Shown: in pieces, positions 1-9,029 of the stretch | How positions within the stretch are numbered: the first letter of the stretch is position 1 | Layout: the number at the start of each line of letters is the position of its first letter | Assembly (NCBI RefSeq): GCF_015904235.1 | Contig: NZ_JADZLT010000052.1 | Coordinates: forward strand, 230,402-294,401 | Direction of reading: 5' to 3' | DNA: 64,000 bases | Source: Methylobrevis albus | Lineage (GTDB): Bacteria; Pseudomonadota; Alphaproteobacteria; Rhizobiales; Pleomorphomonadaceae | Made by a program: the position numbers and the translations under genes | Notes under the pieces: generated by a model | What the model saw: the letters and a program-made list of their open reading frames with translations, nothing else | What the model was told of the DNA's origin: nothing | Database searches by the model: none

Positions 1-332
1 GCCTCGCCGATCACGACCCGTTGCAGAAGGACCGCGCGCCGCCAGGTGCAGAGATCGCTGAACAGGGAGGCGAACTTCGCCAGCTCGGCCTCCGGGTCGC
101 CGGCCGGGTCGAGGTCCGGCAGCTCGGACAGGAAGCGTTCGACGGCGTTGCCGATCGCCGCGCGGAACAGGGTCTCCTTATTGTCGAAGTGGGCGTAGAC
201 CGTGCGCTTCGTGGTGCCCGCGACCGCCGCGACCTCGTCCATGGACGCCTTGTCGTAGCCCCGCTCGACGAACGTCACGAACGCCGCCTGCAGGATCCGC
301 TTCGGCAGCGGCTGGTCTTCGTATCCCTTCAT
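1..332 (-). CDS. TetR/AcrR family transcriptional regulator (partial, C-terminus outside window)
   Basis: The minus-strand reading from an ATG at 332 begins MKGYEDQPLPKRIL and runs open to the window edge (about 110 residues). It has the TetR N-terminal helix-turn-helix: an ILQAAF helix, then GYDKASMDEVAAVAG, then TTKRTVYAHFDNKETLF, which ends in the typical recognition-helix form. A GAGGGGGA ribosome site sits just upstream of the ATG. The ligand-binding domain is mostly missing, so no ligand can be inferred. It is divergent from the molybdenum hydroxylase operon with a palindrome at 395-417 between them, so local control of that operon and of itself is the simple inference. Confidence 0.9.
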   Translation of the reverse strand, partial: MKGYEDQPLPKRILQAAFVTFVERGYDKASMDEVAAVAGTTKRTVYAHFDNKETLFRAAIGNAVERFLSELPDLDPAGDPEAELAKFASLFSDLCTWRRAVLLQRVVIGE

Positions 333-378
333 CGGCTCCCCCTCGATCACGTTTCTGTATGCGACAGCCTTCCCCCGA

Positions 379-417
379 TTGACACCCTTTCGACGTATAC
401 TCTACGGTATAGTATAC
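379..417. promoter_or_regulatory. Divergent promoter/operator with 23-bp palindrome (probable TetR operator)
   Basis: Positions 395-417 read GTATACTnTACnGTAnAGTATAC, a near-perfect dyad of 7+3 bp per arm. A good -35 hexamer TTGACA (379-384) lies just before it in the plus direction, with a weaker -10 candidate TACGGT at 403-408 inside the palindrome. A bound repressor would therefore cover the promoter. It is the only strong palindrome between the TetR gene and the operon starting at 538. Binding is inferred from position and symmetry. Confidence 0.65.
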
Positions 418-537
418 CAAGGTGGAACCGGAAAACCGGCACCACGCGGGAGACAATCAGTGGTGGGCCGATGCCGCCGGCGGGTGGCGCGGCCGAGCCA
501 CGCGCTGTTTCGTCACGGCAAGCAGAGGAGCACCTGC

Positions 538-1005
538 GTGACTTCATTCACCGTCAACGGCCGTCCGGTCGAGATCGAGGGGCAGGACGACAAGCCGCTG
601 CTCTGGATCCTGCGCGAGGACCTCGGCGTCCTCGGGCCGAAGTACGGCTGCGGCATCGCCGAGTGCGGCGCCTGCCGCGTGCTGGTCAACGGGGTTTCGG
701 TGCCGTCCTGCATGACGTTCGCGTCGGACGTCGCTGGCGCCAGCGTCGTGACGGTCGAGGGGCTCGAGGCGCCCGACGGCACGCTGTCGGCCGTGCAGCA
801 GGCCTGGATCGACGAGCAGGTGCCGCAATGCGGCTTCTGCCAGCCGGGCTTCATGATCGCGGCGACCGCGCTGCTGGCGCAGGTGCCGCGCCCGACCGAC
901 GCCGAGATCGACGGCGCGATCAGCAACATCTGCCGCTGCGGCACCTATCCCCGCATCCGCCGGGCGATCCATCGCGCCGCCGGCGCCCTGTCCGCGCAAG
1001 GTTGA
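538..1005 (+). CDS. (2Fe-2S)-binding small subunit of a xanthine dehydrogenase-family molybdenum hydroxylase (IorA-like)
   Basis: 155 residues from a GTG at 538, chosen because AGAGGAG precedes it and homology begins there; an open frame further upstream is not protein-like. The N-terminal plant-type ferredoxin cluster is CGIAECGAC with a further Cys near residue 60, and the C-terminal second cluster is CGFC...CRCGTY, the standard four-plus-four cysteine layout. It would carry electrons from the molybdenum site of the subunit encoded 10 bp downstream. The pair resembles the isoquinoline 1-oxidoreductase/aldehyde dehydrogenase type without a separate FAD subunit. The substrate is unknown. Confidence 0.93.
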   Translation: MTSFTVNGRPVEIEGQDDKPLLWILREDLGVLGPKYGCGIAECGACRVLVNGVSVPSCMTFASDVAGASVVTVEGLEAPDGTLSAVQQAWIDEQVPQCGFCQPGFMIAATALLAQVPRPTDAEIDGAISNICRCGTYPRIRRAIHRAAGALSAQG

Positions 1006-1015
1006 GGAGACCGTC

Positions 1016-3334
1016 ATGGCCCGCCTGCTTTCCCGTCGCGGCTTCCTCGTCACCGGTGCCGCACTCGGCGGCACCGCCCTCGTCGCCGGAATCGCCGGCG
1101 TCGGCTATCTCGCGACCGTCGATGTCGACGGCCTCGACACCTTCGTCGATGGCGACCGCGCCGGGCTCAACGCCTTCGTGGTGGTCCACGACGACGGCCG
1201 GGTGGTCGTCAACGTTCCGCGCGCGGAGATGGGGCAGGGCATCCACACCGGTCTCGCGATGCTGGTCGCCGAGGAACTCGATATCCCCTTCGACGACCGG
1301 ATCAGCGTGGTCTTTCCGACCGAGCCGCTGCCGGCCTACTCGACCTGGTACAACGTCCTGCGGGTGCGCCCCGAGGAAGCGAGCGGGCCGGTGGTCTGGG
1401 CCGGCCAGCGCGTGCTCGGCCTGCTCGGCTTCATCGCGACGGGGGCGTCGTCCTCCACCATCGCGCTGTGGCATCCGATGCGCGTCGCCGGGGCGTCCGC
1501 CCGCTCGATGCTGATCGCCGCCGCTGCCGCGCGGCTCGGCGTCCCGGTGGCCGAACTCGACACGGCGGGCGGCTTCGTCCGCCACGCGGCGACCGGCCGC
1601 AGCCTCTCCTATGGCGAACTCGCCCGCGAGGCCGCCGTTCTGCCGCCGCCGCGCGATCCCGTGTTGAAGCCCGAGGCCGAGTGGCGGCTGATCGGCCGGT
1701 CGCAGCCGCGCGTCGACGTGCCCGCCAAGGTGCGCGGCGCGCCGGTGTTCGGCCTCGACGTCGTGCTGCCCGACATGCTGCACGCCGCAGTCCGGCATGC
1801 CCCGGTGTTCGGCGCCCGCGTCCTGCGCGTCGACAACGGGGCGGCCGTGCGTGCGGAAGCGGGCGTCGTCGATGTCGCCATCATCGACGGGCGCCAGGTC
1901 GCGGTCGTCGCCGCATCCTGGTGGCGGGCCGAACAGGCGGCCGCCCGCCTCGAGATCGCATGGACCTCCACCGCGGCGGACGGCGCCGACAGCGACGAGA
2001 TGTCCGCCCGGCTGCAGGCGGCGCTCGTCAGCGACGCCCCATACCAGAACCTCGACGAGGGCGATGTCGAGACCCTGCTCGGGACCGGTCCGGCGGGCGT
2101 GATCGAGGCGACCTACGAGGTGCCGTTCGTCACCCACGCCTGCATGGAGCCGATGAACGCGACGGTGATCGTGCGCGCCGACGGTTCGGCGGAGGCCTGG
2201 GTGCCGTCGCAGGGGCCGATCGGGGTCCGTACCGGCGTCTTCCGCGGCTGCAACTGGGCGGGCGTCGAGCCGACCTCGGTCACCAGCAAGATCACGATGA
2301 ACGGCGGCGCCTTCGGCCGGCGCAGCGATCTCGACGTGACCGCGCAGGCGGCGTTTCTCGCCAGTCGCCACCGCGGGCGGCCCGTCAAGGTGATCTGGTC
2401 GCGCGAGGAGGACATCGGCCGCGGCCTCTACCGCAGTCATGCGGCCGCACGGATGCGCGCGGCGCTCGGACCGACCGGCCTGCCCGTCGCCTACGACGCC
2501 CGCGTCGCGGCGCAGTCCGTCATCGAATCCGTCGCAGGCCGCAATCTCCCGTTCAATCCGGGACCGGACGGTGACGCCCTGTCGGTGGAAGGGCTCGACA
2601 AGCCATATTACGCCATTCCCAGCCGGCGCGTGCGCAGCCAGCATGTCCCGGGGCACATGCCGATCGGGCTCTGGCGGTCGAACGGGTTCTCGTTCAACAC
2701 CTTCTTTGCCGAGAGCTTCATCGACGAATGTGCGCTGGCCGTCGAGAAGGATCCGCTCGCCTATCGCCGCGGCCTCTTGCAGGACCGCCCGCGTCACCTC
2801 GCCGTGCTCGACCGCGTGGCGGCGATGGCCGGCTGGGGCACGGAAATGGCGCCGGGCCGCGGCCGCGGGATCGCGATCGAGGAGTGCTATCTCAGCGTGG
2901 TGGCCCAGGTCGCCGAGGTGACGGTGGCCGCCGACGGCGAGATCACCGTCGACCGCGTGTTCTGCGCGATCGACGCCGGCACGGTGGTCAATCCCGACGC
3001 GGTGGTCGCCCAGATCGAGGGCGGCATCGCCTTCGGCGTCACCACCACCCTGATGAGCGCGATCACGATCGCGGACGGTGCGGTCGAGCAATCGAACTTC
3101 CACGATTTCCCGATGCAGCGCCTCGCCAATGCGCCTGCGGTCGAGGTCGCCATCGTCGAAAGCGCGTTTTCACCCGGCGGCGTCGGCGAGCCGGGGGTCG
3201 TCCCGGTCGCGGCCGCGATCGCCAACGCGATCCATTCGGCCACGGGGCGGCGGCTGCGCTCGCTGCCGCTCGCCGTCACCGAAACCATCGGCGAGCGCCG
3301 AACCCGGTCGGTCCTGCCGCCGCGCGCGGCGTAG
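1016..3334 (+). CDS. Molybdopterin-binding large subunit, xanthine dehydrogenase family (IorB-like)
   Basis: 772 residues; ATG at 1016 follows GAGGAGA. The N-terminus has a Tat-type signal (SRRGFLVTG followed by a hydrophobic stretch to about residue 35), so the mature enzyme is probably periplasmic or membrane-tethered. Family landmarks include EMGQGIHTG near residue 75, GAFGRR near 430 and a C-terminal GVGEPGVVP carrying the catalytic Glu. It partners the 2Fe-2S subunit at 538-1005. Such two-subunit enzymes hydroxylate N-heteroaromatics or oxidise aldehydes and pass electrons to a cytochrome or the respiratory chain. Neighbouring methyltransferase, SDR and hydrolase genes do not identify the substrate. 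Confidence 0.93.
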   Translation: MARLLSRRGFLVTGAALGGTALVAGIAGVGYLATVDVDGLDTFVDGDRAGLNAFVVVHDDGRVVVNVPRAEMGQGIHTGLAMLVAEELDIPFDDRISVVFPTEPLPAYSTWYNVLRVRPEEASGPVVWAGQRVLGLLGFIATGASSSTIALWHPMRVAGASARSMLIAAAAARLGVPVAELDTAGGFVRHAATGRSLSYGELAREAAVLPPPRDPVLKPEAEWRLIGRSQPRVDVPAKVRGAPVFGLDVVLPDMLHAAVRHAPVFGARVLRVDNGAAVRAEAGVVDVAIIDGRQVAVVAASWWRAEQAAARLEIAWTSTAADGADSDEMSARLQAALVSDAPYQNLDEGDVETLLGTGPAGVIEATYEVPFVTHACMEPMNATVIVRADGSAEAWVPSQGPIGVRTGVFRGCNWAGVEPTSVTSKITMNGGAFGRRSDLDVTAQAAFLASRHRGRPVKVIWSREEDIGRGLYRSHAAARMRAALGPTGLPVAYDARVAAQSVIESVAGRNLPFNPGPDGDALSVEGLDKPYYAIPSRRVRSQHVPGHMPIGLWRSNGFSFNTFFAESFIDECALAVEKDPLAYRRGLLQDRPRHLAVLDRVAAMAGWGTEMAPGRGRGIAIEECYLSVVAQVAEVTVAADGEITVDRVFCAIDAGTVVNPDAVVAQIEGGIAFGVTTTLMSAITIADGAVEQSNFHDFPMQRLANAPAVEVAIVESAFSPGGVGEPGVVPVAAAIANAIHSATGRRLRSLPLAVTETIGERRTRSVLPPRAA

Positions 3335-3346
3335 AGGGAACGTTTC

Positions 3347-3970
3347 ATGTTGACCAAGCCCGATTGCCCCGACCGCTGCGAACCGCGGTTGCCAGATCAT
3401 CTTCGGTTCGTGCTGTCCTGGGCGTCCGACCCGCTGCGCGTCGCCGCGATCGCGCCGTCGGGCGCCGCGCTCGCCCGGCTGATCACGCGTGAGATCACGG
3501 TGCAGCATGCACCGGTGCTCGAGCTCGGCCCCGGCACCGGCGTCTTCACGCGCGCCCTGATCGACGCCGGCCTAGATCCGGCGGACTTGACGCTGATCGA
3601 ATTCGGACAGGCGTTCGCGGCGCTGCTGCAGGCGCGGTATCCCGCAGCGCGCGTCCTCCATGCCGATGCCGCGCGGATTTCCGCGCGCGAGCTCTTTCCG
3701 GACGTCAAAGCCGGGGCGGTGATCAGCGGGCTCGGTCTGCTCTCGATGCGGCCGCGCACGGTCTTCGCGATCCTGCACAACGCCTTCGACTGCCTCCGGC
3801 CGGATGGCGCGTTCTACCAGTTCACCTACGGCGCGCGCTGCCCGGTGCCCCGGCCGATCCTCGACCGGCTCGGGCTGAAAGCGAGCCGGACCGGCGGCAC
3901 GGTCCGCAACCTGCCGCCGGCGTCGGTCTATCGCATCAGCCGCCGCACCCCGCGGCACCGCGTCGCCTGA
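3347..3970 (+). CDS. Class I SAM-dependent methyltransferase, PmtA-like
   Basis: 207 residues, 12 bp after the molybdenum hydroxylase gene, with GAGGGA before the ATG. The SAM-binding motif I is VLELGPGTGVFTRALI near residues 57-72, followed by an acidic residue in LTLIEF and the motif LLSMRPRTV. Length, the early FVLSWASDP segment and the QFTYG segment resemble bacterial phosphatidylethanolamine N-methyltransferases. It could instead methylate a small molecule, given its place in a TetR-controlled operon with oxidoreductases. Confidence 0.8.
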   Translation: MLTKPDCPDRCEPRLPDHLRFVLSWASDPLRVAAIAPSGAALARLITREITVQHAPVLELGPGTGVFTRALIDAGLDPADLTLIEFGQAFAALLQARYPAARVLHADAARISARELFPDVKAGAVISGLGLLSMRPRTVFAILHNAFDCLRPDGAFYQFTYGARCPVPRPILDRLGLKASRTGGTVRNLPPASVYRISRRTPRHRVA

Positions 3971-4006
3971 GGGCGACGCTCTTCTTCAGCCTCATTGGAT
4001 TTCAAC

Positions 4007-4933
4007 ATGACGAAGTGGACAACCAGCGACATTCCCCCGCAAGACGGGCGGCTCGCCGTCGTCACCGGGACCGGGGGGATCGGCTACGAAACCGCGCTGG
4101 CCCTTGCCCGCGCCGGCGGCTCGGTGATCCTCGCCGGCCGATCGCCCGCGAAGGGTGCGGAGGCCGTCGAACGAGTGCAGGCCGCCGTTCCCGGCGCGAA
4201 GATCGTCTTCGAGCGCCTCGATCTCGCCAACCTCGCCTCGATCGCCGAATTCGCGGAACGGATCGGGACGGCACATGAGCGGCTCGACCTTCTCGTCAAC
4301 AATGCCGGCGTCATGGTGCCGCCGACGCGGCGGGTGACCGAGGACGGGTTCGAGTTGCAACTCGGCACCAATCATCTCGGCCATTTCGCGCTGACCGCGC
4401 GACTGCTGCCGCTGCTCCGCCGCGGCGACCGGGCGCGGGTGGTCGCGCTCAGCAGCGTCGCCGCGCGCAGCGGCAAGATCGACTTCGACGACCTCAACGC
4501 CGAGAAGAGCTACCGGCCGATGCCGGTCTACTGCCAGTCGAAGCTCGCGTGCCTGATGTTCGCCTTCGAACTGCAGCGGCGCAGTGCCGCCGGCGGCTGG
4601 GGCATCACCAGCATCGCCGCGCACCCGGGCGTGTCGCGCACCGACCTTCTGCTCAACTCGGCCGGCCGGTGGGACATCAACCGGATCCTGCGCACGACTT
4701 TGCCGTTCCTGTTCCAGCCGACGGCGCAGGGCGCCTTGCCGATCCTCTTCGCCGCGACGTCGCCGGAGGCAAAGGCCGGCGGCTACTACGGGCCCGACCG
4801 CCTGGGCGAGACACGCGGATGGCCGGCAGCCTCGAAAATACCGCCCGCGGCCGAGGACCGGGCGGTCGCCGCGCGGCTCTGGGAACGCTCCGAGGCGATG
4901 ACAGGCGCCATCTTCCCGGCTGCGGCGGCGTGA
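4007..4933 (+). CDS. Short-chain dehydrogenase/reductase (SDR) family oxidoreductase
   Basis: 308 residues from ATG 4007; an in-frame TTG lies 12 bp upstream. The nucleotide-binding loop is VTGTGGIGYETA, one residue shorter than the usual TGxxxGxG, a variant known in this clade. NNAGV follows, then the active site with Ser in ALSSVAA and YCQSK. It resembles retinol-dehydrogenase/WWOX-like bacterial SDRs of about 300 residues. It is the fourth gene of the TetR-linked operon. The substrate is unknown. Confidence 0.9.
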   Translation: MTKWTTSDIPPQDGRLAVVTGTGGIGYETALALARAGGSVILAGRSPAKGAEAVERVQAAVPGAKIVFERLDLANLASIAEFAERIGTAHERLDLLVNNAGVMVPPTRRVTEDGFELQLGTNHLGHFALTARLLPLLRRGDRARVVALSSVAARSGKIDFDDLNAEKSYRPMPVYCQSKLACLMFAFELQRRSAAGGWGITSIAAHPGVSRTDLLLNSAGRWDINRILRTTLPFLFQPTAQGALPILFAATSPEAKAGGYYGPDRLGETRGWPAASKIPPAAEDRAVAARLWERSEAMTGAIFPAAAA

Positions 4934-4962
4934 GATCGGCGGCGAAAAAGGAGAAAGGCACG

Positions 4963-5898
4963 ATGACAGCAACCGGTCATCCCTTCACATTCCAGAACGG
5001 TGCCAATGACATCGCCGCCGTTCTTCATGTGCCGAACGATTTCGACGAGGCCGGATCGTTCCCCGCGATCGTCGTCGGTACGCCCGGCAGCAGCGTCAAG
5101 GAGCAGATCGGCGCCAACTACGCGTCGCGCCTCGCCGCGCGTGGCTTCCTGGCGCTGACCTTCGACCCGTCGTTCCAGGGCGAAAGCGGCAGTACGCCGC
5201 GCAACCTCGAGAGTCCGGCGGCGCGCGTCGAGGACATTCGATGCGCCGCCGACTGCCTGACGACGCTGCCCTTCGTCGACGCGGAGCGTCTCGGCCTGCT
5301 CGGCGTCTGTGCCGGCGGCGGCTATGCGGTGGAGGCCGCGCTGAGCGACCGCCGCTTCAAGGCGCTCGGCACGGTGGTCGGCGGCAACATCGGCGCCGCG
5401 CTGCGCCGGATTTTCGGACGGGAGGGCGTGCGCGACACGCTGGAGGCCGTCGGCCGGCAGCGTGCCGCCGAAGCGCGCGGCGGCGCCGAGCGGCAGAATC
5501 CGTGGATCCCCGACAGCGTCGCGGAGGCCGAAGCGGCCGGCATCGTCGACCCGGAACTGCTGTCTGCGATCCGCTTCTACCGGGAGCCGCCGTATCGGCA
5601 CCCCAACTCGACCAACCGCCTGCTGTTCAAGAGCTTCGGCCAACTGCTCAGCTACGATGCCTTCGCTCTCGTCCCGGAGCTGTTGACCCTGCCGCTGCAG
5701 GTGATCGTCGCCGGCACGCGCGGCGCGACCGGCCAGTACGAGGACGGGGAAACGCTGTACCAGCGCGCGCCGTCGGCCGAGAAGGACTTCTTCGTCATCG
5801 AGGGCGCCGGGCACTACGACATGTACCATGTCGCCGAGTACCTCGATCGTGCGATCGATCAACTCGTGCCGTTCTACACGCGGCATCTCGGCGGGTGA
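4963..5898 (+). CDS. Alpha/beta hydrolase (dienelactone hydrolase/YcjY-like)
   Basis: 311 residues; ATG at 4963 preceded by AAAAAGGAGAAAG, a strong ribosome site. The fold is seen in VVGTPGSS (oxyanion loop region), the nucleophile elbow GVCAGGGY, and a C-terminal GAGHYDMY with the catalytic His. The nucleophile is Cys rather than Ser, as in dienelactone hydrolases and YcjY-type proteins. It closes the operon started at 538. It may hydrolyse an ester or lactone made by the upstream oxidoreductases; that is inference. Confidence 0.85.
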   Translation: MTATGHPFTFQNGANDIAAVLHVPNDFDEAGSFPAIVVGTPGSSVKEQIGANYASRLAARGFLALTFDPSFQGESGSTPRNLESPAARVEDIRCAADCLTTLPFVDAERLGLLGVCAGGGYAVEAALSDRRFKALGTVVGGNIGAALRRIFGREGVRDTLEAVGRQRAAEARGGAERQNPWIPDSVAEAEAAGIVDPELLSAIRFYREPPYRHPNSTNRLLFKSFGQLLSYDAFALVPELLTLPLQVIVAGTRGATGQYEDGETLYQRAPSAEKDFFVIEGAGHYDMYHVAEYLDRAIDQLVPFYTRHLGG

Positions 5899-5937
5899 GC
5901 GGCGGGTCGGGCCGGCTGCAGTGACGGACGGCAGGCT

Positions 5938-6642
5938 TCACGCGGCGCCGAGCACCTTGCGTAGCGATTTCTCGATCTCGCCGCCGCAATAGGCATCGCC
6001 GTAGCGCTCGTACGACCGCGCCTTCAGCGCGTCGAGCGCCGGGGTCGCCTGCATCCGGCGGGTCAGGGCGGCGGTGCGGGGGGCGGCGGCGTCGACGATC
6101 TCCTGGATCGGCGGAAAGCGGTCACCCATCGTCGACCAGAGCGTGGCGGTGACGATGTCGGCGACGCCGGGCTCCGGCGTGCCGAGGAAATAGCCGGCGT
6201 CGGCTTCGACGCCGTGGCGGATGGCCGTCGCCTCGAAGATGCGCGCCCAATCCTCGAGACGGGGAACGAAGGCGCGCCAGCGCTTCGGGGTCCACATCTG
6301 CCGGCCGCCGTCCAGCGTGAGCTCGTCGATGACGTCGTTGGCGTCGCCGGCGACCTTCGCCACGAGGGCACGTTCGAAGGGGTCGGGGCCGGTGAGGCCG
6401 AGGTTGTCGCCGAGCCAGGTCGCGATCGCCGGCATCTGCGACAGCGCCCGCCCCGAGCGGGTCTCGATGAGCACCGGCGGCCCCATGAAGGCGATCGGCT
6501 GGTCGCCGGGCGCGCGCCGCATCAGCTTGCCGATCTCGGCGGCGTCGTGCTCGGTCCAGCTCTTGCCGGCATGGGCGAGGATGGCGCGGACGAACTGGCC
6601 CCGGAACGGCACGGGCCAATAGTAGAGGTCATAATCCGCCAT
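5938..6642 (-). CDS. Glutathione S-transferase family protein
   Basis: 234 residues, start ATG at 6642 with GAGGAGGA just upstream. It opens MADYDLYYWPVPFRGQ, a thioredoxin-fold N-terminus with a Tyr and PFRG where GSTs bind glutathione, then PVLIE (cis-Pro) and a mostly helical C-terminal domain. The length is typical of cytosolic GSTs. It is a single gene convergent with the hydrolase at 4963-5898. The cognate electrophile is unknown. Confidence 0.85.
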   Translation of the reverse strand: MADYDLYYWPVPFRGQFVRAILAHAGKSWTEHDAAEIGKLMRRAPGDQPIAFMGPPVLIETRSGRALSQMPAIATWLGDNLGLTGPDPFERALVAKVAGDANDVIDELTLDGGRQMWTPKRWRAFVPRLEDWARIFEATAIRHGVEADAGYFLGTPEPGVADIVTATLWSTMGDRFPPIQEIVDAAAPRTAALTRRMQATPALDALKARSYERYGDAYCGGEIEKSLRKVLGAA

Positions 6643-6895
6643 CACGCTGGTCCTCCTCATCGCCGGTGGGGCGCCGCCCCGACGGGGAACACCCGGCGGC
6701 GCCGTTGGTTCGCATCGGACCACCCGCAGGCCGGGACGGCAACATGGCCGCGTGATCGGCGCGCGCTCGCCCGGCACTCCCCGCTCATCCGGTGCGCCAA
6801 AAAGTTCGCCGGCCTGTCGAAACTCCGCTGCCTCGCGTGTCATCCCGGCAGAAGTCGCCATTCCGGCGCCTTCGCAAGTCCGCAGGAGGCACGCC

Positions 6896-7339
6896 GTGTC
6901 CGATCTTTCCCTCGCTTCATCCCGCGCCCGAACGCCGCCCTGGCTCACCCTCGTCGCCCTCGGCGGCATCGCGTGGAATCTCTTCGGCGCCGTGCAGTTC
7001 GTCCGCGCCATCACGGCGACCCCGGCCAGTCTCGTGGCAATGGGGCTGACGCCGGACCAGGCGGCGGTGATGACCGGCCAGCCGCTCTGGATGACACTCG
7101 CCTTCGCCCTCGGCGTCGCGGGCGGCCTCGTCGGCAGCGCGCTGCTGCTCGTCCGGGCGCGGCCGGCGCGCGAGGTGCTCGGCGCCTCGCTCGGGGCCTA
7201 TGCGGTGCTCTGGGTCGGCGACGCGGTGCACGGCGTCTTCGCGGCGCTCGGGGTGGGGCAGGTGGTCATCCTCAGCCTCGTCGTCGCCATCGCCGGCGGT
7301 CTTTTCGCCGCGAGCCGCCATCCCGCCGCGCGGGCCTGA
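6896..7339 (+). CDS. Small integral membrane protein of unknown function
   Basis: 147 residues from GTG 6896, preceded by AGGAGG (about 6883-6888); a longer in-frame ORF upstream lacks a ribosome site and is not protein-like. Four hydrophobic segments are visible: around LTLVALGGIAWNLFGAVQF, WMTLAFALGVAGGLVGSALLL, VLGASLGAYAVLWVGDAV, and VVILSLVVAIAGGLFAA. It resembles small four-helix membrane proteins often annotated only as hypothetical. It lies 50 bp before the DGPF gene and may be co-transcribed with the sigma-factor pair. Confidence 0.75.
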   Translation: MSDLSLASSRARTPPWLTLVALGGIAWNLFGAVQFVRAITATPASLVAMGLTPDQAAVMTGQPLWMTLAFALGVAGGLVGSALLLVRARPAREVLGASLGAYAVLWVGDAVHGVFAALGVGQVVILSLVVAIAGGLFAASRHPAARA

Positions 7340-7389
7340 TCCGCGCGCCCCGCGCCATTCGTATCCACGTAACTCAAGGAGACCGGACG

Positions 7390-7755
7390 ATGCAGTTCAT
7401 GTTGATGTTCACCGAGCCCCTCTCGGAGTTTTCCCGTCGCACCGACCCGGCCGAGGCCGCCGACTACTGGGGTGGCTGGAACGCCTTCATCCAGGCGATG
7501 ACGGCGGCCGGCGTCATCGTGAAGGGCGACGCGCTGCAGCCGCCGCACACGGCGACCACGGTGCGGGTCCGCGACGGCGTGCGCCGGGTCGAGGACGGCC
7601 CGTTCGCCGACGCCAAGGAGCAGCTCGGCGGCTACTTCGTGATCGAGGTGCCCGACCTCGACGCGGCGCTGGACTGGGCGGCGCAGGCGCCGTCGGCGAC
7701 GTCGGCCTGCGTCGAGGTGCGCCCGGTTCTGCCGATGTCCGCGCCGCCGGCGTGA
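7390..7755 (+). CDS. YciI-like (DGPF domain) protein
   Basis: 121 residues; ATG 7390 after CAAGGAGA. It has the DGPF signature (VEDGPFADAKEQLGGY near residue 70) in a dimeric alpha-beta ferredoxin-like fold, and begins MQFMLMF as in the family. Its stop overlaps the start of the sigma factor (GTGA), giving translational coupling. DGPF proteins are the characteristic neighbours of ECF42 sigma factors; their biochemical role is not settled. Confidence 0.9.
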   Translation: MQFMLMFTEPLSEFSRRTDPAEAADYWGGWNAFIQAMTAAGVIVKGDALQPPHTATTVRVRDGVRRVEDGPFADAKEQLGGYFVIEVPDLDAALDWAAQAPSATSACVEVRPVLPMSAPPA

Positions 7756-9005
7756 CCGCGCCCGCTGCGGGCGAGGCGGCCCGGATCGCCGAACAGGCGG
7801 CCCGGGCCAGCTACGGCAAGCTCGTCGCCATCCTCGCGCTGCGCGACCGCGACATCGCCGCGGCCGAGGACGCCCTGTCGGAGGCGCTGCTGGCCGCCCT
7901 CACGGTCTGGCCGCGCCGCGGCGTGCCGGACAACCCGGACGCCTGGCTGGTGACGGCGGCGCGCAACCGGATGAAGAACGCGGCGCGGGCCGGCCGCGTC
8001 CAGCGCGCGGCCGCGCCCGAGATCGAACGGCGGCTCGGCTTCGCGGATCCGGGCGCCGCGCTGCCGGACGACCGGCTGCGGCTGATGTTCGTCTGTGCCC
8101 ATCCCGCCATCGACCCCGCGGCGCGCACGCCGCTGATCCTGCAGACCGTGCTCGGCCTCGACGCGGGCCGCATCGCACGCGCCTTCCTCACCGAACCCGC
8201 CGCGATGTCGCAGCGGCTGGTGCGGGCGAAGCTGCGCATTCGCGATGCCGGCCTGCGCTTTGCGCTGCCGGAGCCGGAGGAGATGCCGGCCCGGCTCGAC
8301 GCGGTGCTCGACGCGATCTATGCGGTGTTCGGCCAGGGCTGGGACGGCTGGGATCATCCCGCCGCCCCCGATGCGCTGACCGGCGAAGCGATCTTCCTCG
8401 CCCGCCTCATCGCAGCCCTGATGCCGGGCGAGCCCGAGCCGCAGGGCCTGCTTGCACTGATGCTCTACTGCACGGCGCGGCGGGCGGCCCGGCGCGACGG
8501 GGACGGCGGCTTCGTGCCGCTCGACCGGCAGGACGCCCGTCTCTGGGACCGGAGCATGATCATCGAGGCGGAGGGGCTGCTCGGCGCGGCGGCGCGGGCG
8601 GGGCGCTTCGGGCGGTTCCAGTGCGAGGCGGCGATCCAGTCGGTGCACGTGCAGCGCCCGCTCACCGGCCGGCTCAACCTCGCCGCCCTGCGCACGCTCT
8701 ACGATCTCCTCGTCCGCCACACCGACAGCATCGGGGCCCGCATCGGCCGCGCCGTGGTGATGGCCGACGCCGGCGAGGTCGACGCCGCCGCGGCGGAGCT
8801 CGGCGCACTCGGCGACAAGCGGGTGGCGCGGCATCAGCCGTGGTGGGTCGCCCGCAGCCATGTCGCCGCGCTCGCCGGCCGACCGGCGGAGGCCGCCGCG
8901 GCGCTCGAGACGGCGATCGGGCTGACGGACGACCCCGCGCTGCGCGCGCATCTGATGGCGCGGCTCGCGGCGCTGCGGGACGGCACCCGGGGCGGGCGCG
9001 GTTGA
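7752..9005 (+). CDS. RNA polymerase ECF sigma factor, ECF42-like, with long C-terminal extension
   Basis: 417 residues from GTG 7752, which overlaps the stop of the DGPF gene. The N-terminal region 2 shows RDIAAAEDALSEALLAAL and PDNPDAWLVTAARNR; region 4 is the LGLDAGRIARAFLTEPAAMSQRLVRAK helix-turn-helix. The remaining ~230 residues form a helical, TPR-like extension (ARIGRAVVMADAGEVDAA, HQPWWVARSHVAALAG), the hallmark of ECF42. No anti-sigma gene is adjacent, as expected for this group, where the extension itself is thought to control activity. Confidence 0.88.
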   Translation: MTAPAAGEAARIAEQAARASYGKLVAILALRDRDIAAAEDALSEALLAALTVWPRRGVPDNPDAWLVTAARNRMKNAARAGRVQRAAAPEIERRLGFADPGAALPDDRLRLMFVCAHPAIDPAARTPLILQTVLGLDAGRIARAFLTEPAAMSQRLVRAKLRIRDAGLRFALPEPEEMPARLDAVLDAIYAVFGQGWDGWDHPAAPDALTGEAIFLARLIAALMPGEPEPQGLLALMLYCTARRAARRDGDGGFVPLDRQDARLWDRSMIIEAEGLLGAAARAGRFGRFQCEAAIQSVHVQRPLTGRLNLAALRTLYDLLVRHTDSIGARIGRAVVMADAGEVDAAAAELGALGDKRVARHQPWWVARSHVAALAGRPAEAAAALETAIGLTDDPALRAHLMARLAALRDGTRGGRG

Positions 9006-9029
9006 TCGCCCCGCTGCCGGCCGCCGTGC

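Noticed and set aside
920..3103. Long minus-strand open frame opposite the molybdenum hydroxylase gene
   Set aside because: High-GC shadow rich in Arg, Gly, Asp and His, without family motifs; the plus-strand frame is a clear XDH-family protein. Similar shadows elsewhere were dropped for the same reason.
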